Positions 6,925-15,311 of a stretch of 30,094 nucleotides of DNA are shown here, piece by piece. Location of the stretch: the NCBI GenBank assembly GCA_964585635.1, contig CAZPEV010000018.1:1-30094 (forward strand). Direction: 5' to 3'. This DNA is from CAZPEV01 sp964585635. GTDB lineage: Bacteria > Zixibacteria > MSB-5A5 > GN15 > JAAZOE01. The position numbers were made by a program, and so were the translations under genes. The notes beneath the pieces are model-generated. The model had not been told where the DNA came from, did no database searches, and saw nothing but the letters and a program-made list of their open reading frames with translations. The number at the start of each line of letters is the position of its first letter. Within the stretch, counting starts at the first letter, position 1.

Positions 6925-8495
6925 TTCACTCCCTCATGCTTGACCCGAGTTTGATCGGATAGCGGTACCTTTTCGCCGCTCGGCGATTGCCGGGCCTCAT
7001 AGGCCGCGCGTCCTTTCTCGACTTGTTGAATGACTGCCTTGACCGACGGCTCCAGAAGGGTAAAAATCGGTTTGGGATAAATCCCGATCCAAAAGATCAT
7101 AATCACGAGCGGCACCAGCACCAGTTTTTCGCGACCGTCGAGGTCGGTCAGGTGTTCGTTGGCCGGATTGGTGATCCTTCCATAGAATATCCGCTGGTAC
7201 ATCCAGAGCATATAGCAGGCGGCCAGAATGACGCCGGTCGCGGCCAGGACGGCATAGACCTTGTTGTACGACCAGGTCCCCAGCAGAATCAAGAATTCGC
7301 CGACAAACCCATTGGTGCCGGGGACGGCGATGGAGGACAGAGTCACGATCATGAAAAAGGTCGCATAGACCGGCAGCCGTCCCGCCAGGCCGCCATACTC
7401 GCTGATGAGCCGGGTGTGACGCCGCTCGTAGATCATGCCAACCAGGATAAAGAGTGCCCCGGTCGAGACGCCGTGGTTGAGCATCTGGATAATCGCCCCC
7501 TGAAGCCCCTGCAGATTGAGCGTCATGATCCCCAGCATAATGAAGCCCATATGTGACACCGAGGAAAACGCCACCAGCGACTTGACGTCCTTCTGCACCA
7601 TCGCCACCAGGGCGCCATAGATTATTCCGATCACCGCCAAGACGGAAATCAGCGGCATGAATTGGAAGGTCGCGATCGGAAAGAGCGGCAGGCAGAACCG
7701 CAGAAAGCCATAGACCCCCATTTTGAGGAGCACGCCGGCCAGAATGACCGAACCGGCAGTGGGAGCCTCGACGTGAGCGTCCGGCAGCCAAGTGTGGAAC
7801 GGCCACATGGGAATTTTGATGACGAACGCCAGCGCGAAGGCCGCGAAGAGCCAAGTCTGCAAATGGGCCGCCAGCGGCAGGCCGGTGATTTTCATCAGGT
7901 CAAAGGTATACTGGCCGGTCTGGGCCTGATACTGGAAGTAGAGCACCAGAATCGCCACCACCACCCGCACCCCCCCCACCATGGTTAACACCCCTAATTT
8001 GTTGGCGGCATAACCCCGCCGCGCCCCGCCCCAGATGCCGATCAGAAAATACATCGGCACCAGCATTACTTCCCAGAAGACATAGAACAGGAACAGGTCA
8101 AGCGCGGCAAAGACGCCCACCATGCCGACTTCCAGCAGCAGGAGGCAGGCATAGAAACCCTTATGCGAATGCTCCACCGCCCTGAAGGCGGACAGGATCG
8201 CGATGGCCGACAGAAAGGTGGTCAGCAGAATCAGCACCAGCGCGATACCGTCGATGCCGAGGTGGTAATCGATCCCCAGCGCCGTCACCCAGGGCAGGTC
8301 GACCTCAAACTGCATCGCGGCGGTCGAACTATCGAACCGAAACAGCAGACAGAGCGAGGCGGCAAAGGTGAGCAAAGCAAACGACAGGGCGGTGAATCGA
8401 ATGGCGGCCTGATTCTCCCTCGGCAGAAGCAGAATGGCTCCCACGCCCGCCAGGGGAAGGAAGGTGACCAGGGTTAAAATCCAGCTTTGCATCAC
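6921..8495 (-). CDS. nuoM: NADH-quinone oxidoreductase subunit M
   Basis: 524-residue proton-pumping antiporter-like subunit of complex I. The channel glutamate is about Glu142 (LFYVFWEVMLVPMYF). The key lysine is about Lys227 (FVIKIPMWPFHTWLPDAHVE), followed by the family hallmark EAPTAGSVILAGVLLK. It starts 1 nt after the nuoL stop. GTG 8495 and the next codon, ATG 8492, are both possible, and the ATG is the likelier. One stretch (7948-8011) is odd: the helix reads KLGVLTMVGGVRVVVAIL, with an arginine and extra glycines where the family usually has a plain hydrophobic helix. That lies over long G runs and may be sequence error. Confidence 0.95.
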   Translation of the reverse strand: MMQSWILTLVTFLPLAGVGAILLLPRENQAAIRFTALSFALLTFAASLCLLFRFDSSTAAMQFEVDLPWVTALGIDYHLGIDGIALVLILLTTFLSAIAILSAFRAVEHSHKGFYACLLLLEVGMVGVFAALDLFLFYVFWEVMLVPMYFLIGIWGGARRGYAANKLGVLTMVGGVRVVVAILVLYFQYQAQTGQYTFDLMKITGLPLAAHLQTWLFAAFALAFVIKIPMWPFHTWLPDAHVEAPTAGSVILAGVLLKMGVYGFLRFCLPLFPIATFQFMPLISVLAVIGIIYGALVAMVQKDVKSLVAFSSVSHMGFIMLGIMTLNLQGLQGAIIQMLNHGVSTGALFILVGMIYERRHTRLISEYGGLAGRLPVYATFFMIVTLSSIAVPGTNGFVGEFLILLGTWSYNKVYAVLAATGVILAACYMLWMYQRIFYGRITNPANEHLTDLDGREKLVLVPLVIMIFWIGIYPKPIFTLLEPSVKAVIQQVEKGRAAYEARQSPSGEKVPLSDQTRVKHEGVK

Positions 8496-8496
8496 G

Positions 8497-10425
8497 CTAT
8501 CTCACCATCAAAAAGCCGATAATCACGACGACTCCGATCAGGAAGACGGTCAGGTAGCCCCGCAGGTACCCCGTCTGCAGGCGGCGGAATGTCGCCGACA
8601 TGTCTCCTATCAGGCTGGCCAAGCCGTTAGCGAGGCCGTCAATAATCAGCACGTCGAACACTTTCCAGAGGAAGATGGCGCCGCCGACCAGGGGACGGAC
8701 GACCGTGGCGCCATAAAATTCATCCACCCAGTACTTGTTGTAGAGAACCTTGTGCAATCCGGAGAGAGATTGCCGCAATGACGTCGCCCGGGCAATGTTC
8801 CGGTTGTATATCGAATAAGCCGCATAGATGGACGCCAGCACCAACACAATGGTCATGGCCATTAAGCCGTATTCCAGCGCCACCGAATGCGAGGCGGTAT
8901 CCAGCGCCGCTTCGGCGTTGCTGGGCCTTAAGACCGGAGCGAGGAAATGCTCGAACCAGGCCCCGCCCCCCAGCGAGGCGGGCCAGCCGATCCACCCGCC
9001 GATAACCGACAACACCGCCAGAATGACCAGGGGAATGGTCATGACTTTGGGCGATTCGTGAAGATGGTCGGCGGTGTGTTGGTCGTACCGCGCCTGCCCA
9101 TGGAAGGTTAGATAGAACAACCGGAACATGTAGAAGGCCGTCAGCGCCGCAGTCAAAACGCCGATCAGCCAGAGCAGGACATGGCCATGACCGGATGAAA
9201 ACGCCTGCCACAGGATTTCATCTTTGGAGAAAAAGCCGGAGAAGATGGGGATACCGGCGATGGCTAGCGTGGCCGTGAAAAACGTCGCATAGGTGGTGGG
9301 CAGCTGTTTTTTCAGGCCGCCCATCCGGCGCAGGTCCTGTTCGTTGGACAAAGCATGAATCACCGATCCGGCGCCGAGGAACAGCAGCGCCTTGAAAAAG
9401 GCATGGGTCATGAGGTGGAAGATTCCGGCGCTGAAGGCCGCCACGCCGCAGGCCATCATCATATATCCCAGTTGGCTGACAGTGGAATAGGCCAGCACCC
9501 GTTTGATGTCGTTTTGCGCCAGGCCGATCGTCGCCGCAAAGAGCGCGGTGGCGCAACCGATGACCGCCACGACCATCATCGTGACCGGGGCCAGGACAAA
9601 CAGAAAATTGAGCCGGGCCAAAAGGTACACGCCGGCGGTGACCATGGTGGCGGCGTGAATCAACGCCGACACGGGGGTGGGGCCTTCCATAGCGTCGGGC
9701 AGCCAGACGAAGAGTGGAATTTGGGCCGACTTGCCGGTGGCGCCGAGGAACAACAGCAGCGTCGCCGCCGTCACCACTCCGCCGCCGACGGCAAATACCT
9801 CCGGCGATCGGGCCGCCAGGTCGGTGAACTTAAGCGTACCGGCCGACCAAAACAGGATGAAGCTTCCCAGCAGAAATCCGAAGTCGCCGATCCGATTGAC
9901 GATAAAGGCCTTCTTGCCGGCGTCGGCCGCCGATTTCTTTTCGAACCAAAATCCGATCAACAGGTAGCTGCAGAGGCCAACCCCCTCCCAGCCGATAAAC
10001 AGCAGCATCAGGTTGTTTCCCAGAACCAGCGTCAACATCGAGAACATGAACAGGTTCATGTAAATGAAGAATCGCTTGATGCCGCCGTCATGAGCCATGT
10101 ATCCGATGGAATAGATATGAATCAGAAGGCCGACGCCGGTGACGACCAGGATCATCACGGCCGAGAGAGGATCGAGCAGGAAGGCGACATCGAGCCGAAG
10201 CGATCCGACCGGAATCCATGAAAACAGCACCTGTTCGATGAGGCGATGCTCCGGATCCAGGCCGAGCAACCGGAAGAAGAGGGCGACCGACGCCAGAAAC
10301 GACAGCCCGACCGATCCCACCGCCAGCGAGACAACCACCTGCTTCGACAGATGGGTCCGGAACAGGCCGTTGATAACAAATCCCAGAAGAGGCAAAAGCG
10401 GTACTATGAACAGGTATTGATCCAT
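8497..10425 (-). CDS. nuoL: NADH-quinone oxidoreductase subunit L
   Basis: 642-residue distal proton-pumping subunit of complex I. Channel residues are Glu147 (LLFIGWEGVGLCSYLLIGFW) and Lys232 (GKSAQIPLFVWLPDAMEGPT). The C-terminal ~120 residues contain the long lateral-helix region (KYWVDEFYGATVVRPL) and the last membrane helix (LTVFLIGVVVIIGFLMV), so the protein is full length. ATG 10425 lies 4 nt after the nuoK stop, just beyond a 10-N assembly gap, so its upstream ribosome site is not visible. Confidence 0.96.
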   Translation of the reverse strand: MDQYLFIVPLLPLLGFVINGLFRTHLSKQVVVSLAVGSVGLSFLASVALFFRLLGLDPEHRLIEQVLFSWIPVGSLRLDVAFLLDPLSAVMILVVTGVGLLIHIYSIGYMAHDGGIKRFFIYMNLFMFSMLTLVLGNNLMLLFIGWEGVGLCSYLLIGFWFEKKSAADAGKKAFIVNRIGDFGFLLGSFILFWSAGTLKFTDLAARSPEVFAVGGGVVTAATLLLFLGATGKSAQIPLFVWLPDAMEGPTPVSALIHAATMVTAGVYLLARLNFLFVLAPVTMMVVAVIGCATALFAATIGLAQNDIKRVLAYSTVSQLGYMMMACGVAAFSAGIFHLMTHAFFKALLFLGAGSVIHALSNEQDLRRMGGLKKQLPTTYATFFTATLAIAGIPIFSGFFSKDEILWQAFSSGHGHVLLWLIGVLTAALTAFYMFRLFYLTFHGQARYDQHTADHLHESPKVMTIPLVILAVLSVIGGWIGWPASLGGGAWFEHFLAPVLRPSNAEAALDTASHSVALEYGLMAMTIVLVLASIYAAYSIYNRNIARATSLRQSLSGLHKVLYNKYWVDEFYGATVVRPLVGGAIFLWKVFDVLIIDGLANGLASLIGDMSATFRRLQTGYLRGYLTVFLIGVVVIIGFLMVR

Positions 10426-10429
10426 ACGC

Positions 10430-10738
10430 TTACCNNNNNNNNNNCAGATTGAGCGTGTCGGCGTTGACTGACTCCCGGTTGCGGAAGACGGCGATGATGA
10501 TCGCCAAGCCGACTGCCGCCTCGGCCGCCGCCACCGTCATGACCAGAAAGACGAACACCTGCCCATCCATCAGCTTCAGTTGCCGCGAAAATCCCACCAG
10601 CGCCAGATTGGCGGCATTGAGCATGATCTCGACGGCCATGAACATGACGATCAGATTGCGCGAGATCACCACGCCGATCACGCCGACCGTAAACAGAAAA
10701 GCCGACAGGATGATGTAATAGTCGATAGGAACGGTCAT
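10430..10738 (-). CDS. nuoK: NADH-quinone oxidoreductase subunit K (contains assembly gap)
   Basis: About 102 residues and three membrane helices, the usual size of NuoK. The conserved membrane glutamates are visible in VMFMAVEIMLNAANLALVGF and TVAAAEAAVGLAIIIAVFR. These residues carry the proton path between the NuoAJKH core and the pumps. The last four residues fall in the N run at 10435-10444. The frame passes through it and ends in NGG-TAA, which fits the usual final Gly or Trp. Family members normally end three residues after the DxLNL-like motif, so the true gap may be 7 rather than 10 bases. Translation starts 1 nt after the nuoJ stop. Confidence 0.93.
   Translation of the reverse strand: MTVPIDYYIILSAFLFTVGVIGVVISRNLIVMFMAVEIMLNAANLALVGFSRQLKLMDGQVFVFLVMTVAAAEAAVGLAIIIAVFRNRESVNADTLNLXXXX
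10435..10444. other. Assembly gap (ten N)
   Basis: Ten undetermined bases at the nuoK/nuoL junction. Ten is a common placeholder length, so the true size is unknown. Both flanking genes are in the expected order and frame, so the join itself looks right. Confidence 0.99.
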
Positions 10739-10739
10739 A

Positions 10740-11234
10740 TCACGATAATCCTTTTTTGGCCATCACCACCGCCCCGACGATCGCCACCAGGAGCAGAATC
10801 GAGGTCAACTCGAAGGGATAGACGAATTTGCCGTACAGCAGCCGGGCCACCTCGGGCACGGAGCCGAATTTATCGTCGACGGCATCGATACGGGCGCTGG
10901 TGGCCATCGCCACCCAAACCAGCTCCGCCAGCAGCACGGCGCCAAAGACCCAGGCCAGCGGTTTGACGCGCCGCAGCGAATCGGTTCCCAAGTCGGCCTG
11001 GCGGATATTGAGCATCATGATCACAAACAGGAAGAGGACCAGAATCGCCCCGCCATAGACCAGCACCAGAAAGGCGGCGACAAACAACCCCGAGAGCATG
11101 ATGTACAGCACCGACTGCGCCAGCATCGACAGGATCAGGTACAGGACGCTTCCGATCGGACTCCGGACGGTGATGACCATGATGGCCGAGGCCAGCGCGA
11201 TGATCGCCGCCAGGGCAAAAACAAGAAGCTCCAT
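10740..11234 (-). CDS. nuoJ: NADH-quinone oxidoreductase subunit J
   Basis: 164-residue membrane subunit of complex I with about five helices. The conserved third-helix region is present (LSGLFVAAFLVLVYGGAILV then LFLFVIMMLNIR). This is where NuoJ helix 3 rearranges between closed and open states. The start is ATG 11234, with GGATGAG a few bases upstream; the TTG one codon earlier is less likely. It lies 27 nt downstream of nuoI, the second-widest internal spacing before nuoM. Confidence 0.95.
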   Translation of the reverse strand: MELLVFALAAIIALASAIMVITVRSPIGSVLYLILSMLAQSVLYIMLSGLFVAAFLVLVYGGAILVLFLFVIMMLNIRQADLGTDSLRRVKPLAWVFGAVLLAELVWVAMATSARIDAVDDKFGSVPEVARLLYGKFVYPFELTSILLLVAIVGAVVMAKKGLS

Positions 11235-11264
11235 CAATCGCTCATCCTTCCCGCCGCCATAGGC

Positions 11265-11753
11265 TCAGTAGAACCTCCGCACCCGCCGGTAGATCGTCTT
11301 ATAGGGCCGATCCTTGCGGGGATGCGCCACCAGCAAATCATCTTTGGCGTAAATAAACCTGTCGCGATGAACGTCGGCCAGCTCGAATTCATGTCCCAGG
11401 AAGATCGCCTCCTCGGGACAGGCTTCCTCGCAGAAGCCGCAGAATATGCAGCGGATCATGTTAATCTCGTATACCTGGGCGTACCGTTCTCCCTTCTCAT
11501 TCTCGGCCGGCTCCATATAGATGGCGTCCGCCGGGCAGGCGGCGGCGCACAGGCCGCAGCAAACGCAGCGCTCGGTGCCGTCGTCATATCGTTCCAGGTA
11601 ATGCAGCCCCCGGTAACGCGGCGCCATCTCCGATCTGACCCTTGGGTACTTCTTGGTCACCGGCCTTTTGAACAGGTACCGGATGGTCGTGTATAGGCCC
11701 GTCGGCAGCGCCACGAGGGTCGTCTTAACTATGTCCCAAAATGCTTTCCACAT
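11265..11753 (-). CDS. nuoI: NADH-quinone oxidoreductase subunit I (2 x 4Fe-4S)
   Basis: 162-residue ferredoxin-like subunit carrying clusters N6a and N6b, which pass electrons from NuoG to the N2 cluster in NuoB. Two complete CxxCxxCxxxCP motifs are visible: Cys63, 66, 69, 73 (CVCCGLCAAACP) and Cys102, 105, 108, 112 (CIFCGFCEEACP). An extra Cys65 lies within the first motif. The N-terminal amphipathic region (IVKTTLVALPTGLYTTIRYL) is the part that seats on the membrane arm in known structures. It starts 6 nt after the nuoH stop. Confidence 0.97.
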   Translation of the reverse strand: MWKAFWDIVKTTLVALPTGLYTTIRYLFKRPVTKKYPRVRSEMAPRYRGLHYLERYDDGTERCVCCGLCAAACPADAIYMEPAENEKGERYAQVYEINMIRCIFCGFCEEACPEEAIFLGHEFELADVHRDRFIYAKDDLLVAHPRKDRPYKTIYRRVRRFY

Positions 11754-11759
11754 AGCCGT

Positions 11760-12755
11760 CTACAGCAGATACAGCACCACGCCCGTCACCAGCACGTTGG
11801 CCAGAGCCAGCGGGAACAAGACTTTCCATCCCATATCCATCAGTTGATCGTATCGTAAACGGGGAAACGTCGCCCGGATCCAGATATAGAGCATCATAAA
11901 GCCGATCACCTTGAGGATCAGCCAGAGCGGCCCCGGCAGCAGCGGTCCCTGCCAGCCGCCGAAAAAGATCGTGGCCGCCAGCGCCGATACCGTCAGCATG
12001 CTGGCGTACTCGCCGATGAAGAACATCGAAAACCGGGTCGAGGAATACTCGGTATGATAGCCGGCAACCAGCTCCGACTCCGCCTCGGCCAGGTCGAACG
12101 GCGCGCGATTGGTTTCGGCCACGCCGCAAATCCAGAAGATCAGAAACGCCACCGGGTTTTTGAAGACGTACCAGTGCAAAACCGACGATTGCTGATTGAC
12201 CAATTCCGTCAGCGACAAGGTCCCGGCGATCATTAAAATCGGCACGATCGACAACCCGTAGGCGACCTCGTACGAAATCATTTGCGCCGAACTGCGGATG
12301 CCGCCCAGAAGCGAGTACTTGGAACCGGAGGACCATCCCGCCAGGGCCACGCCGTACACCCCCAGCGACGTCGTCGCCAGGATGAACAGAACGCCGATAT
12401 TCAGATCCGAGACCGTCAGGGGAATCTGCCGCCCGAACAGCTCGACCGGCGGGCCGATCGGGATGACGGCGAAGGCCAGAAAGCCGGGAATGAAGGCGAT
12501 CAACGGCGCCACCGCCATCAAGGCCTTCTCCGCCTGACTGGGAACGACGTCTTCTTTGAAGACCAGCTTGATTCCATCGGCGATCGGTTGCAGAAGACCA
12601 AACGGCCCGACATAGGTCGGCCCCATCCGATTCTGGATATGGCCGAGGACTTTCCGCTCCAGCCAGGTGGCGTAGGCACAGCCGGTGACCACCGCCAAAA
12701 AGACAATCGTCACCTTGACGACGATGATGGCTATGAACGCCAGGTCGATCATCAC
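11760..12755 (-). CDS. nuoH: NADH-quinone oxidoreductase subunit H
   Basis: 331-residue, eight-helix subunit that with NuoB and NuoD forms the quinone-binding chamber. Hallmarks: ERKVLGHIQNRMGPTYVGPFG, the KEDVVPSQAEK loop, SYEVAYGLSIVP, and the strongly conserved RAPFDLAEAESELVAGYHTEYS segment with its acidic cluster. GTG 12755 follows the nuoG stop directly, and the next codon is ATG 12752, which is an equally plausible start. Full length compared with the family. Confidence 0.96.
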   Translation of the reverse strand: MMIDLAFIAIIVVKVTIVFLAVVTGCAYATWLERKVLGHIQNRMGPTYVGPFGLLQPIADGIKLVFKEDVVPSQAEKALMAVAPLIAFIPGFLAFAVIPIGPPVELFGRQIPLTVSDLNIGVLFILATTSLGVYGVALAGWSSGSKYSLLGGIRSSAQMISYEVAYGLSIVPILMIAGTLSLTELVNQQSSVLHWYVFKNPVAFLIFWICGVAETNRAPFDLAEAESELVAGYHTEYSSTRFSMFFIGEYASMLTVSALAATIFFGGWQGPLLPGPLWLILKVIGFMMLYIWIRATFPRLRYDQLMDMGWKVLFPLALANVLVTGVVLYLL

Positions 12756-15311
12756 CTATTCATCCAGCTTGGCCAGTTTGACCCATCCGCCGCCGGCATG
12801 TGTCACCAGCATGTTGGCCTCGATCGCGGCAAAATTATTCGGCACGAACAACACGTCTCCCTCGAAAAATTCCGATATCCTGACTTTCAGCACCAGGCGG
12901 CCGGTCGCCGATTCGACCCGAAGAAGCGAATCATCCGCGACCCCCAGCCGGGCAGCCAGCGTCGGCGATATTTCCAGATATGGTTCCGGCGTGAATCGCA
13001 CCAATGACGGGCAATGCTCGCTGAGGTAGCCAAAATGATGCAGATCGTTGCCGACCAAGAGCCGGTAAGGACAATCGGCATGGTCAACCGGTGGCGGTTG
13101 CTTCAATTCGAAGAATCGGGTATGGTCCCTGGTTGCCGGTGTCCATGAATCGACCACCTTTCTGGTTTCTGCCGCGAGCATTTTCTCATCGCCGTCCAGG
13201 GGGGCATCCATCGCCGCAGCCACCGCCCGGATTATTTCAAGGCCGGTCCTGACACCCTGCGCCGGTGGAAGCGCCCGGGCAAAACGCTGGTATCGTCCTT
13301 CGAGGTTGACAAACGACCCGGCCTGCTCCGACCATCCGGCTAACGGCAGAACCACTTCGGCTTTGGCGGTCGTGGCAGTCTCAAACAGGTCGGCGACGAC
13401 CAAGAAATCGAGCTTATCCAAGGCGGCATTGACAAACGGACCGTCGGGATATCGCATGGCGGGGTTGGCGCCAAGGACGAACAGCGAATCAATCTCCTCA
13501 TCTAAAGCGCGCTTGAATATTTTTGAGGCGTTGCATCCCGGCGGCTCCGGCAAGGGACGGCCCCACAGGTCCGACAGCAAGGCGGCCAGTTCCGGCCTGA
13601 GGTTGGGCCGGAAGCCGACCCGGTCGGCGCCGATGGAGTTGGCGTGCGACGCCATAATCACCGCTTTGCCATCAGCCACACCCAGCAAATTGGCAAGGTC
13701 GTAGAGGCCGTTGGCCAATTGATATCGCTGCACCGAGGCCGTCAGGAAATCGCCGGAGAGAAGGAACAGGTTCCGGGCCGAGGCCAGGGCGTGCGCCAGG
13801 CGGATAATCCGCTGGGGGGCGATGCCGCAAAACGCCGCCGCTTCATTAAGGCCGGAGGGCGCCAGCCGCCGTTGAAGGTCGCGCGCGACGTTGTCGTCGA
13901 CGCCCTGGTACAGCTTTTCGTCCATGACGGCATGCAGCAGCGCCACCACAAAGGCGGTCTCGGTGTCGGGGCGATAGATCAGTTCGTCAATCGATATGTC
14001 AGCGGATTTGGTCTCGACCGGATTGGCGATATAGATCCGGGCGTTGTTCTTGCGATAGGCCTTGCGCAGCCGCAGATTGACGATCGGGTGATCCTTGATG
14101 AAATTCGAGGCCAGTACCAGCACCGCATCAGCCTTCTCCAATTCGGCGATCCTGAAGGGGGCGGTATACAGCGAATCGTATGCCTCCGCCGCCTCGCCGT
14201 CCTTCAACCCGATATATTCGAGACGGTAGTCAACCGAGTTGGAATGCAGCACGGTTCGGAAAAAGCGGTTGAAGAGGTAGATGGTTTCAGTCGACAGATT
14301 GCCGCCGACCAATCCGGCCAGGCTGATCGAGCCGCGCCGGTCTTTGATCTCGTGAAAACGCCGGGCGATCAGTTCGATCGCCTCTTCCCAGCTCGAGGCG
14401 ACCTGTTGCCCCTGCTTCTTGATCAGCGGCGTCCGCAGGCGATCGGGGGCATTGACATACTGATACCCGTAGCGGGCGATATCGCAGATCCATCCCTCAT
14501 CGATATCGTCGTTGCGGCGCGAGGTCGCACGGAAAATCTGCCGCTGGTCGTGCCAGAGGATGAGGTTTTGCCCGTCGGCGTCATAGCTGGAGATCGAGGG
14601 AACCTGCCTGGCGATCCAGGTCCGGACTCTGTACCGCCAGTCGGTGTTGGTCAGCGCCCCCACGGGGCAGATTTCCACCGTGTTGCCGGAATAAAGATTG
14701 TCGATCTGCTCCCCGGGTGGGGCGTCGATGACGGTATGATTACCCCGCTGGTACGCGCCCAGATCGTACTCGCCTGCGATTTCCTTGTTGAAGCGGACGC
14801 ACTTGAAGCAGGTGACGCACCGATTCATGTTCCGGATGATCTCCGGGCCGATCCGCTTGTCGTCAAAAGTGGTAGTCGTCTCGTCGTCCGTCACGCGTTG
14901 CTTGGGGAAGGTGAAGCGCGATTTATCGGTGCCGTAACGGAAGGTGATGTCCTGCAGGTCGCATTCCCCCCCCTTGTCGCAGGTCGGGCAGTCAAGGGGA
15001 TGATTGAGCAGCAGAAATTCCAGCACGCCCCGGCGCGCCTTGATAATCGTTTCGGTGGTGGTGCGGACCACCATGCCGGGCATGACCGTCGTGGCGCAGG
15101 CGACGGCCGGCTTGGGCGTCTTCTCGATTTCGACCAGGCACATCCGGCAGGCGCCGACCGAATCGAGCTTGGGATGCCAGCAGAAATAGGGGATATCGAT
15201 GCCGGCCGATCGGGCCGCCTCGATGATGGTAGCGCCTTTGGCAACCGTTACCTCGCGGCCGTCAATCGTCAGCGTCACCTGTTCTTTTCCGTTATCCGAC
15301 ATCGGCGTCAT
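12756..15311 (-). CDS. nuoG: NADH-quinone oxidoreductase subunit G
   Basis: 851-residue iron-sulfur subunit. N-terminal 2Fe-2S ferredoxin domain with Cys44, 55, 58, 72 (N1b). His104 and Cys108, 111, 117 ligate N5 (NHPLDCPTCDKGGECDLQD). Cys165, 168, 171, 215 ligate N4 (RCVTCFKCVRF, EICPVGAL). The remaining ~600 residues form a molybdopterin-oxidoreductase-type domain that has lost cofactor chemistry in complex I. The CxxCxxxC pattern for the extra N7 cluster, found in some bacteria, is absent: the corresponding region has only one Cys, in DEGWICDIARYGY. ATG 15311 overlaps the nuoF stop by 4 nt; ATG 15302 is an alternative start. Confidence 0.96.
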   Translation of the reverse strand: MTPMSDNGKEQVTLTIDGREVTVAKGATIIEAARSAGIDIPYFCWHPKLDSVGACRMCLVEIEKTPKPAVACATTVMPGMVVRTTTETIIKARRGVLEFLLLNHPLDCPTCDKGGECDLQDITFRYGTDKSRFTFPKQRVTDDETTTTFDDKRIGPEIIRNMNRCVTCFKCVRFNKEIAGEYDLGAYQRGNHTVIDAPPGEQIDNLYSGNTVEICPVGALTNTDWRYRVRTWIARQVPSISSYDADGQNLILWHDQRQIFRATSRRNDDIDEGWICDIARYGYQYVNAPDRLRTPLIKKQGQQVASSWEEAIELIARRFHEIKDRRGSISLAGLVGGNLSTETIYLFNRFFRTVLHSNSVDYRLEYIGLKDGEAAEAYDSLYTAPFRIAELEKADAVLVLASNFIKDHPIVNLRLRKAYRKNNARIYIANPVETKSADISIDELIYRPDTETAFVVALLHAVMDEKLYQGVDDNVARDLQRRLAPSGLNEAAAFCGIAPQRIIRLAHALASARNLFLLSGDFLTASVQRYQLANGLYDLANLLGVADGKAVIMASHANSIGADRVGFRPNLRPELAALLSDLWGRPLPEPPGCNASKIFKRALDEEIDSLFVLGANPAMRYPDGPFVNAALDKLDFLVVADLFETATTAKAEVVLPLAGWSEQAGSFVNLEGRYQRFARALPPAQGVRTGLEIIRAVAAAMDAPLDGDEKMLAAETRKVVDSWTPATRDHTRFFELKQPPPVDHADCPYRLLVGNDLHHFGYLSEHCPSLVRFTPEPYLEISPTLAARLGVADDSLLRVESATGRLVLKVRISEFFEGDVLFVPNNFAAIEANMLVTHAGGGWVKLAKLDE

